Shown: piece after piece, positions 8,557 through 16,266 of the stretch
Position numbering within the stretch: position 1 is the stretch's first letter
Layout of the letters: each line of letters begins with the position of its first letter
Origin: Gracilibacillus alcaliphilus
Lineage (GTDB): Bacteria > Bacillota > Bacilli > Bacillales > Amphibacillaceae
Assembly: GCF_016909015.1 (NCBI RefSeq)
Contig: NZ_JAFBFA010000001.1
Location: forward strand, 282,313-346,312
Reading direction: 5' to 3'
Length of the DNA: 64,000 nucleotides
Notes under the pieces: model-generated
What the model saw: the letters and a program-made list of their open reading frames with translations, nothing else
Databases searched by the model: none
Told to the model about the DNA's origin: nothing
Program-made: the position numbers and the translations under genes

Positions 8557-9327
8557 CTACCTCCTTTCCGCTTTCCCGAAGAATAGACAGGAAAAGGCTA
8601 AACAAATGACTGCAAATCCGACGGCAACAGGTATCCATGGAAGGTAACTTATGGGAGTTGTCGAAAGATGAGCTGCTAATTGTCCGTATTTAGCAGTTAC
8701 GACGAAAAAGGGATAGCACATCGGATAGATAAACCAGTAATCTGAATTCATTATTAGAATAGACGGAATAACAGATACTAATGAAATACCTGCAGAAAAA
8801 ATCATCGTCTGCATGCAAACGGAAAGCAGCCAAAAGAAGGAAAGCATAGGAATAGAAACTAAAAAAAAGACAGCTGCTACTTTGAACACAAATGTTGGAG
8901 ACAGCAGCAAATGATAGTCATTCACCATCGTTCCATAGCCAGCAGCAACATAGTAGATAATCACAGCAAATAAGATAAATATCGCTGCAATAAACAGCAA
9001 TACCGCAAATTTAGCTAAGCTTAATAAAGCTGGATTGATCGGTAAAGCAAGCATTTTTAATATTCCTTTATTTCCTCGCTCTAACTGACGAATCAATACG
9101 GTGGCAACCACCATACCAGCAGGAAATAAAAACCAGGAAAATCCAAGAAACCCCTGGATAAAGAAATTATCTTCGGGTGCAATACCGGTTGCTCGTGTAT
9201 CAAAACTCAAATCTATATTAAATATTGCAGGCAGCCAAAGAACGATAGCTGCGATAAGTAAAAGCAATAAAATCCTGGAACGCCGGATTTTTTTATGTTC
9301 CACTTGAATTAAATGAAAGAAACTCAT
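8557..9327 (-). CDS. ABC permease, lantibiotic-immunity (LanE/G) type
   Basis: 256 residues with about six membrane helices and an N-terminal cytoplasmic start MSFFHLIQVEHKKIRRSR, typical of the ABC-2 permeases of LanFEG immunity transporters (SpaE, EpiE, MutE). It would remove a lantibiotic or similar peptide from the membrane surface together with the adjacent permease and ATPase. Its start overlaps the upstream permease stop by four bases. No biosynthesis genes are nearby, so a resistance role is more likely than self-immunity. Confidence 0.78.
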   Translation of the reverse strand: MSFFHLIQVEHKKIRRSRILLLLLIAAIVLWLPAIFNIDLSFDTRATGIAPEDNFFIQGFLGFSWFLFPAGMVVATVLIRQLERGNKGILKMLALPINPALLSLAKFAVLLFIAAIFILFAVIIYYVAAGYGTMVNDYHLLLSPTFVFKVAAVFFLVSIPMLSFFWLLSVCMQTMIFSAGISLVSVIPSILIMNSDYWFIYPMCYPFFVVTAKYGQLAAHLSTTPISYLPWIPVAVGFAVICLAFSCLFFGKAERR

Positions 9328-10046
9328 CTAAAATACCTCCTCATAGACACACTTACCTTTTGAATAACCAGCAGTACAACCGTTTCAATCAACGCAACCC
9401 AAATCAATGTATCTGGTGCAGCTGCATCTGTACCATGCATCGTTTGAAAAGGCAGATTAAAAGGAAAGGATGCTAAAATAACATTTTGATTAGAGAGTTG
9501 GGTTGCTAAAAAAATACCAATCATACCAAGCCCAAGTGCAATCCATATATTTGTGAAAAAGGAAGCGATCAATAAGGCTAGTACGATTGCTGGAAGACTC
9601 AACATAAACATATAGCCGATATTTTTCACCAACTCCATAGGTAAATCTGGATATTCTAAAAACCAGAATACAGAGCTAAAACCAAGTCCAATAGCTTCCA
9701 TCACAAGGACACCTAAGTAGATCAAGCTTATAAGAAGAAACTTGGCGAAAAATAAGTTTTCATCTTTTATAGGTAATGATTGCATCTTTTGCAGGGCATT
9801 ATCTGAAGATTCTACATAATATAATAAGCAGGCTCCTACAACAATAAGTGACACCTTTAACATCGCCATCATTTGCCAATTTGCATCTAAAAGGACATGA
9901 AGCGGATTAATATCCAAATTCGTATCTATCTCTGAAATAAACGCCATATATAAAATCGGAATCAAACCTGTTAATAAAGCTCCTCCTAAAAAGCTCGGAA
10001 TGAATCCTGTTCGTTTACTTTTTTTCCATTCCATAGTAAGCATCAC
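9324..10046 (-). CDS. ABC permease, second subunit
   Basis: About 240 residues with six predicted membrane helices and the opening MEWKKSKRTGF, a form shared by LanE/LanG-type permeases. The start codon (GTG 10046, ATG 10043 or ATG 10034) overlaps or abuts the ATPase stop, so the genes are translationally coupled. It pairs with the permease downstream to form the membrane domain of the exporter. Confidence 0.78.
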   Translation of the reverse strand: MMLTMEWKKSKRTGFIPSFLGGALLTGLIPILYMAFISEIDTNLDINPLHVLLDANWQMMAMLKVSLIVVGACLLYYVESSDNALQKMQSLPIKDENLFFAKFLLISLIYLGVLVMEAIGLGFSSVFWFLEYPDLPMELVKNIGYMFMLSLPAIVLALLIASFFTNIWIALGLGMIGIFLATQLSNQNVILASFPFNLPFQTMHGTDAAAPDTLIWVALIETVVLLVIQKVSVSMRRYFR

Positions 10047-10798
10047 CGGAGACTCCCTCGCTTTTTATTATCTGCATCCACAATAGCTAGGAAGGTGTCT
10101 TCTAAATTGTCTGTTGGATACCCCATCTCAACAGCTTTCATTTCTAATTCATCTAATGTTCCTTCAAAAAGGAGTCTGCCTTGATTGAGAATTCCGATAT
10201 CATCAGCCATCAGTTCGATTTCTGATAGTAAATGTGAAGAAACGAGCACAGTACAATCAAATTTTTCCGGTAAGGAACGAATCAGGCTGCGAATTTCATG
10301 AATACCGACTGGATCCAGTCCATTTGTCGGCTCATCAAGGATAAGAATAGAAGGCTTGCCGATCAAGGCACTGGCTAACCCAAGCCGTTGCTTCATACCA
10401 AGTGAATATTTCTTAGCTAATTGTTTTTTCGTCTTAGTAAGTCCGACCATTTCCAGCGCTTCTAAAACAGAAGTATGTGGAAGGCCTAAAATGTTTTGGA
10501 CAATTTCTAAGTTTTCTTCTCCGGTAAGATTACCGTAAAAGGCAGGTCCTTCAATAAAGGAACCGATATTTTTTAAAATAGCAATCCGGTTTTCAGGGTA
10601 CTTTTTCCCGTTGATTGTAAAACTTCCACTTGTTGGTCTCGTTAATCCTAGAAGCATTTTCATTGCTGTTGATTTACCGGCGCCGTTTGGACCAAGGAAG
10701 CCATAGACGGTGCCTTTCTTTATATGAAGATTCATTTCTGAAACAGCTTGAAAATCACCATAACTTTTTGTTAAATTGTTTGTTTCAATAATATTCAT
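10043..10798 (-). CDS. ABC ATPase, lantibiotic-immunity (LanF) type
   Basis: 251 residues. Walker A is GPNGAGKS, the signature is YSLGMKQR, Walker B is ILILDEPTNGLDP, and the H-loop is SSHLL. Gly-Met-Lys-Gln in the signature and the IGSFIEGPAFYGNLT stretch are typical of BcrA/LanF-type drug and lantibiotic exporters. ATG 10798 is chosen because AAAGGAG lies nine bases before it; a nearer ATG at 10804 is too close. It is the first gene of the operon and faces the regulator pair at 10953. Confidence 0.85.
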   Translation of the reverse strand: MNIIETNNLTKSYGDFQAVSEMNLHIKKGTVYGFLGPNGAGKSTAMKMLLGLTRPTSGSFTINGKKYPENRIAILKNIGSFIEGPAFYGNLTGEENLEIVQNILGLPHTSVLEALEMVGLTKTKKQLAKKYSLGMKQRLGLASALIGKPSILILDEPTNGLDPVGIHEIRSLIRSLPEKFDCTVLVSSHLLSEIELMADDIGILNQGRLLFEGTLDELEMKAVEMGYPTDNLEDTFLAIVDADNKKRGSLR

Positions 10799-10863
10799 GT
10801 ACATGTTCTCCTTTCCATTAATTAATCCAATCATATCTTTCCAACCTGACATCTCCCTTCTCG

Positions 10864-10882
10864 TTACCTTACAATTACCTTA
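10864..10882. promoter_or_regulatory. 11-bp-spaced direct repeat, probable regulator site
   Basis: TTACCTTA occurs at 10864 and again at 10875, exactly one helical turn apart, in the divergent region between the ABC operon and the two-component genes. OmpR-family regulators usually bind two half-sites 10-11 bp apart. Target assignment to the neighbouring regulator is inference. Confidence 0.55.
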
Positions 10883-10952
10883 TAATTTCAAAAAAAGAGC
10901 CAGAGACTAGTTGGATTGTTCTATAATAATGGTATAGAAAGGATGAGACGTG

Positions 10953-11651
10953 ATGGAATATTTAAAACAAAAACGAATTTTAATCGTAGATGATGAACTT
11001 GCATTATTGGAAATGGTTACTTCCTTTTTAACGGATAATGGATTCCAATATATACAAACCGCTCAAACGATGAAAGAAGCGATTCGGGTGGCAGATGACT
11101 TCAAACCAGAATTCGCCATCTTAGATGTGATGTTACCTGATGGCAGTGGATTCGATTTATTAGAACAATTAAGAGAAAAGGCAGATTATCCAGTTCTTTT
11201 CCTAACTGCACGTGGGGAGGATGAGGATAAGCTGACTGGATTTGATATGGGAGCAGACGATTATCTAGTTAAGCCATTTTTACCAAAGGAATTAATTTTT
11301 CGGATAACAGCGATTCTTAAACGAAGCTATAAAGGAGAAAATCCCCAAGTCCCTTTGAGACACTGTAAAATTGATTTTGAACGTGCCGTAATCGTAAAAA
11401 AAGGTGAGGATTTGCCGTTAACAGCTAAAGAATTTGCTCTGTTGTCTGCTTTATATCGTCAAGCCGGCCGTATTGTGACAATAGACGCGTTGTGTGAAGC
11501 AGCCTGGGGAGAAAATCCATTTGGTTATGAAAATTCTTTGATGGCACATATACGGCGAATTCGTGAAAAAATAGAAGCTAATCCATCTCAACCTGTATCT
11601 CTCTTAACAGTGAAGGGATTAGGATATAAGTTAATTGTAGAGGAGGCTTAG
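10953..11651 (+). CDS. OmpR-family response regulator
   Basis: About 232 residues: receiver domain (acidic pair DD13-14, phospho-acceptor Asp58 in AILDVMLPDG, Lys in YLVKPF) and a C-terminal winged helix (SLMAHIRRIREKIE, GLGYKL). It resembles the SpaR/NisR/VirR regulators that sit beside lantibiotic-immunity transporters. It is followed one base later by its kinase and probably activates the divergent ABC operon. ATG 10953 lies nine bases after AAAGGA. Confidence 0.87.
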   Translation: MEYLKQKRILIVDDELALLEMVTSFLTDNGFQYIQTAQTMKEAIRVADDFKPEFAILDVMLPDGSGFDLLEQLREKADYPVLFLTARGEDEDKLTGFDMGADDYLVKPFLPKELIFRITAILKRSYKGENPQVPLRHCKIDFERAVIVKKGEDLPLTAKEFALLSALYRQAGRIVTIDALCEAAWGENPFGYENSLMAHIRRIREKIEANPSQPVSLLTVKGLGYKLIVEEA

Positions 11652-11652
11652 A

Positions 11653-13080
11653 ATGAAAAGTGGGCTAAAAAATATTTCTAAATGGAGTCTGCGTTTTCTT
11701 GGTCTGCTTATGTTAAGCATAGTCTTATTAGTTGTTCTCAATTCAGCCTTTCTCTCTATTTATGTGAACAATCAAAGTCCGAACGGCTCTCCGTGGAAGA
11801 GTGCACAAGGTGCAGCAGAAGCAATCAAACAAGAGAATGGTGAATATATCCTGCAGGAGGAAATAGTGCAAGAACTGATCAAAGAGCAAGCTTGGGCTAT
11901 TTTTATTGATGATAGGACCAAAGAGGTAGTCTGGCATTCTGATAATCTACCTGATGATATTCCTAAAGATTATACATTATCTGATATTGCTTCTTTAACC
12001 AGAGGCTATGTGAATGACTATCCTACATTTACAGGTGAGGCGGAAGAGGGGTTAATGGTTGTCGGCTATCCGAAAGAGTCCTTCTGGAAGCATATATCGC
12101 CTAGCTGGGATTATCAATTTATTGAAAATTTGCCACAAAATACACTTATTCTCATTGTGTCTAATCTTGTCGTCATTTTTCTAATTTATATGGCTGCCAA
12201 CTACAAACTATTAAAATCAGTCGGCCCCATTGTGGAAGGAATTCAATATTTACCAAAAAATGAAAACGTTAATGTAAAAGAAAAAGGTCCTTTATCAGAA
12301 CTTGCCGTAAATATTAATCAAACATCTGAAATATTACAATCACAACAGCGGATGCTTCAAAAGAAGGAGGAAGCACGATCGAATTGGATTGCTGGTGTTT
12401 CGCATGATATACGGACACCTTTATCAATGGTGATGGGGTATATTGGCCAGTTGGAAGAGGAGGAAAACCTGGATCAAGAATCGAGACAAAAAATGACGGT
12501 AATCAGAAAACAAAGTGAAAAAATCAAGCAGCTTATCGATGATCTGAATTTAGCCTCTAAGTTAGAATACAATATGCAGCCCCTTCATTTAAAGGATGAA
12601 AATATAATTGCTGTTGTACGCGAAGTAGCAGTAGAATTTATAAATATTGATTTAGCCGGCAAATATCCAATAGAATGGATCGTGGATGAGCAAGTTTCAG
12701 CTTGTATCTTGCCAATAGACAAATCTTTATGGAAACGAGCGATTGGTAATTTGATTCAAAATAGCATTAATCATAATGAAAATGGCTGTAAAATCTATAT
12801 ATCCATCATCATTCAGCAAGAGGCATGTACTGTTTCTGTAGCGGATAATGGAGTAGGTATGACGGCAGAACAAATGGATGTTCTCAATAATACGCCTCAT
12901 TATATGTTGGACAATGATCATAAAGGTGAGATCAGACATGGTTTGGGCCTGCTGATAGTCAAGCAAATTGCTGCTTCACATGGGGGAGACATAGTTATTG
13001 AAGCAAGTGAATATGGCGGATTGGCGGTAAGGATTGTACTTCCATTTTCAGCAACCCCATCGAACGATGTTCCTATCTGA
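11653..13080 (+). CDS. Sensor histidine kinase
   Basis: 475 residues: two membrane helices (about 13-36 and 166-182) enclosing an extracellular sensor of about 130 residues, then a dimerisation domain with the H-box GVSHDIRTPLSMV and an ATPase domain (N-box NLIQNSINHN, G1 DNGVGM, G2 GLGLLIVKQI). It senses an extracellular signal, plausibly a cationic peptide, and phosphorylates the adjacent regulator. The one-base gap to the regulator shows co-transcription. Confidence 0.87.
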   Translation: MKSGLKNISKWSLRFLGLLMLSIVLLVVLNSAFLSIYVNNQSPNGSPWKSAQGAAEAIKQENGEYILQEEIVQELIKEQAWAIFIDDRTKEVVWHSDNLPDDIPKDYTLSDIASLTRGYVNDYPTFTGEAEEGLMVVGYPKESFWKHISPSWDYQFIENLPQNTLILIVSNLVVIFLIYMAANYKLLKSVGPIVEGIQYLPKNENVNVKEKGPLSELAVNINQTSEILQSQQRMLQKKEEARSNWIAGVSHDIRTPLSMVMGYIGQLEEEENLDQESRQKMTVIRKQSEKIKQLIDDLNLASKLEYNMQPLHLKDENIIAVVREVAVEFINIDLAGKYPIEWIVDEQVSACILPIDKSLWKRAIGNLIQNSINHNENGCKIYISIIIQQEACTVSVADNGVGMTAEQMDVLNNTPHYMLDNDHKGEIRHGLGLLIVKQIAASHGGDIVIEASEYGGLAVRIVLPFSATPSNDVPI

Positions 13081-13268
13081 AAGTGCATACAACGACGTAA
13101 TCATCTTCTCCAAAGACTGATCACATATCCCCTCTTCCAGATTAGCGAGGTTCCTAAGAAGTGGAAGCGGGGAATAAATGGAGGATGACACCGAAGTAAC
13201 TCTCGTTTTATTAAAAGTCTTCAGTAGTGGGGACAAATTGATATCCAATCGTTTTAAGCAGGTTAATC

Positions 13269-14213
13269 TTATTCCCATTCGCCTGGAATCGAAATTGCGG
13301 TTAGGTCGGCATTGTTTGCTAATCTATGCATGTCATTTGCAGTTAAACGTAAACCAACGGCTTCTTTTAGGCTTTTTATGTGATGTAATTTAGTAATACC
13401 AATAATGGGAATGGTCCTTTTGGCAATGGCCCAAGCTATCAGAATCGCCGTATTCGACACTTGATAAGTTGCTGCTAACTGCTGAACAACGGCATGGATG
13501 GGAGATAAGCTCCTTAAGACCGATGGCGGGTATGCCTTGCCGCGGCGTGAAATCTTAGCGAAAGGCTGTTGTTCTGTGTAAACCCCAGTTAAAGCACCCT
13601 GCTCCAAAATCATATAGGAAAAAATAGGCAATTCCTTCTGTAAGGCAATAATCCAATACCCCATTTTGTTCATCCTGCTTATAAATCAAACTAAAATGAT
13701 TTTGAACCTCTCCCAACCGAAATCCAGCTTGGTCTAAAATATCTTTAGCTGCTTTAATTTGGTCTAAATTATGATTAGAAACACCTACCATATGTATCTG
13801 TTTCTTTTCCAGAATTGGAATTAATTCATTTGTCCATTTTTCAACATTGTTAGCAGTATGAATCCAAAAAATATCAATCTGTTTTCTTTTTAACCGATGA
13901 CAGCTTTTTTGAAATGATTTAGCTAAGGCGTTGCGTGTATGAAGGATGGTAGGTAAGAATTTAGTAGATAACATAATAGTTTCATCATCTGCTGCTAACT
14001 CTCCAAGCAGTGCTTCACTGCTTCCATTTCCGTAAACAGGGGCCGTGTCCCATAAGGTGAATCCCTGCTGTACTGCTTCTTGATAGACTTGATACAATTG
14101 TTCTCCGATGTATTTTTCCCAAATATAAGCTTACTGCCGCTGATTCCCGTGCCCCATGCCCATGTTCCAAGTGCAACGAGCGGCAGTTGTGGTTTGTTCG
14201 TTTCATCGTACAT
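13269..14213 (-). pseudogene. Aldo/keto reductase, two frameshifts
   Basis: Three frames combine into one reductase. The first (from ATG 14213) gives LVALGTWAWGTG..KLIFGK. The second gives GFTLWDTAPVYGNGSSEALLG..STKFLP..GVSNHNLDQI..VQNHFSLIYK..YCLTEGIAYF. The third gives SYMILEQGALTGVYTEQQPF..IPIIGITKLHHIKSLKEAVG to the stop at 13269. The breaks fall in A5 near 14110 (an extra A) and T6 near 13623 (an extra T). Asp and Tyr of the active site (WDTAPVYG) are present. Homopolymer indels could be real or sequencing errors. The start lies two bases after the Crp/Fnr gene, AAAGGAGAGG serving as its ribosome site. Confidence 0.8.
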
Positions 14214-14214
14214 G

Positions 14215-14692
14215 CTAAATCCTCTCCTTTATTATTTTGCGAATCCGGCTGAGGGAGACTGGGGTTATGCCTAAATAAGAAGCGATATAAGACTGTTGAA
14301 TCTGTCCTTCTAAATCACTGTACATTTGTTGGAAAGCGAAATATCGTTCGGCGGCATTCTGGACTAAAAAGCTGTATGCAATCTGTTAAAGTTTCATAAC
14401 AGAGATAAACAGGCAGATTGCCAATAAGCTCCTCTCCATAGCAAAATTGTTGTTCTCGTAAAAACATATGAGTAATATCATTGCCGTCGTGATCCAAATA
14501 AAAACAGCGGACTAAGCCGGAAGCAATAGCATAAATATGGTCGATCGCATCACCTAAAAGATGGATATTTTCATGCTTGCCTATGTATTTATAGGTGACC
14601 GATCCCTCTATCTTGGTTAATTCTTCTGCTGGTAAATCATGAATATAGGTGGTAAATAACTTTTCTAAAGCTAACCTTGTTGACTTGCCCAT
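14215..14692 (-). pseudogene. Crp/Fnr-family regulator, frameshifted
   Basis: ATG 14692 follows GGGAGGG. The frame reads a cAMP-binding-like sensor domain (GKHENIHLLGDAIDHIYAIA..LVRCFYLDHDGND) to YETLTDC. A frameshift near 14380 then separates it from VQNAAERYFAFQQMYSD and the C-terminal HTH IASYLGITPVSLSRIRK, which is the family's recognition helix. Read straight, the protein ends early in unrelated text. Repaired, it would be about 160-190 residues. It lies directly before the aldo/keto reductase and probably once formed an operon with it. Confidence 0.75.
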
Positions 14693-14907
14693 TAACATCC
14701 CTCCCGTCCTTAGTATAAATAGAAGCAAGAAAAGTTGTCATTAACATTTGATAATTATTTTAGCTTTTATCCCGGTGTGCCCCTTCACAAGGCTGCGCTC
14801 ATGTCAGTCTCACATTATGATTATAGTTAATAACAATTCCAGTTTGTACAAATGTGATACCATAGAGGAGAGCGATAATATATCAAGGGAAAATTGGAGG
14901 AATCATA

Positions 14908-16008
14908 ATGTGGAATGAAAATGAACTAACACAAAAATTGGGTATTACCTATCCAATTATTCAAGCTGGAATGGCCGGAGGAGTCACAACACCTGAATTA
15001 GTGGCAGCTGTTTCCGAGGCAGGGGGGCTTGGAACGCTTGGTGCTGGATATATGAGCCCGTCACAAATTCGCGAGGCAATCCGACAGATCAGACAACTAA
15101 CAGATAAACCGTTTGGGGTAAATCTTTTCATACCAGAAACACCGGATATAGTTGATACAGAAGTAGACAGAGCAAATGACAGGCTTCGTTCTTTTCGAGA
15201 AGCTTTAGCTATATCGGAAATCCCAACTGTAGAAAAAATAAGTACAGCAGTTTTTGAAAAGCAAATCAACGTTCTGGTGGAAGAGCATGTTCCCAGCTGT
15301 AGTTTTACATTTGGAATCCTGCCCAAAAAGTTTATCCAACAATTGAAGGAGAAAAATATCGTGATGATCGGAACGGCCACAACAGTGGAAGAGGCAAAAA
15401 TCAACCAAGAAAATGGCATGGATATGGTAGTTATGCAAGGAAGTGAAGCAGGAGGACATCGCGGTACATTCACGGGTGCGTTTGAAGAGGCCATGATTGG
15501 AACGATGGCACTTATTCCGCAAACTGTTGATCAAGTGAATATTCCCGTGATCGCAGCAGGAGGTATTTCGGATGGAAGAGGTGTCCTCGCAGCATTAGTT
15601 TTGGGAGCGCAAGGAGTTCAAATCGGTACAGCATTCCTGACCAGCATAGAAAGTGGGGTAAATAAGCAGCACAAAGAAATGGTTTTACACAGTAAAGAAG
15701 ATGAATTGACGGTTACTTCTGTCTTTAGTGGAAAACCAGCAAGAGGCATCCGGAACGAATTTATTCAACAAATGGAAAAATATCAAAAGGACCTGCCGCC
15801 TTATCCGATTCAGCATACGCTGACTCAAGGTATCCGAAGTGAAGCAGCTAAGCAACACCGGCCAGAATGGATGTCATTATGGTGCGGCCAAAATCCGCGT
15901 TTATGTAAACAACAACCTGCAGGGAAACTAATGGAAACCTTGGTTAGACAAGTAGAGAACAAAATAGAAAAAGCAAGACTGTTATCTTCATCCCATAATA
16001 ATGGATGA
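14908..16008 (+). CDS. Nitronate monooxygenase
   Basis: 366 residues, FMN-dependent TIM barrel of the 2-nitropropane dioxygenase family. Motifs: PIIQAGMAGGVTTPELVAAV, GVNLF, QGSEAGGHRG (the GGHRG loop with the catalytic-region His) and AAGGISDGRG..LGAQGVQIGTAFL for phosphate binding. It oxidises propionate-3-nitronate or alkyl nitronates. ATG follows TTGGAGGAATCAT. It lies upstream of the nitrite genes but about 260 bp apart, with its own orientation and no shared overlap, so a common role is only a suggestion. Confidence 0.9.
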   Translation: MWNENELTQKLGITYPIIQAGMAGGVTTPELVAAVSEAGGLGTLGAGYMSPSQIREAIRQIRQLTDKPFGVNLFIPETPDIVDTEVDRANDRLRSFREALAISEIPTVEKISTAVFEKQINVLVEEHVPSCSFTFGILPKKFIQQLKEKNIVMIGTATTVEEAKINQENGMDMVVMQGSEAGGHRGTFTGAFEEAMIGTMALIPQTVDQVNIPVIAAGGISDGRGVLAALVLGAQGVQIGTAFLTSIESGVNKQHKEMVLHSKEDELTVTSVFSGKPARGIRNEFIQQMEKYQKDLPPYPIQHTLTQGIRSEAAKQHRPEWMSLWCGQNPRLCKQQPAGKLMETLVRQVENKIEKARLLSSSHNNG

Positions 16009-16208
16009 GCCTTGTCAGGGTGTTTGCGTCCGTTATACTTCTGCTTAGCAACCTCTCTAAGTCTGGAAATGAGGTCTTACGGGCGACAACACCATGATAA
16101 AGAAGCTGTTAATTTTGACACAAAATGTTTATAAATTTCCACAACATGCACAAAGGTGATATGCTATTATATAACTATATAAAGAAGACCTTATTTTTTT
16201 ATCTTATA

Positions 16209-16247
16209 TTGTGAATAATTTCACATATATTTGTGAAATAGATCACA
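16209..16247. promoter_or_regulatory. Tandem TGTGA-N6-TCACA operators (Rex or Fnr)
   Basis: Two palindromes lie just before nirB: TGTGAATAATTTCACA at 16210-16225 and TGTGAAATAGATCACA at 16232-16247, centres 22 bp apart. Both match the B. subtilis Fnr consensus. The first, extended to TTGTGAATAATTTCACAT, also matches the Rex consensus TTGTGAA-N4-TTCACAA with one mismatch. They lie 20-57 bases before the start codon, downstream of an extended -10 at 16162-16170, so a repressor position (Rex) fits better than Fnr activation. Confidence 0.65.
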
Positions 16248-16266
16248 TTAAATGGAGGGAGATAAC

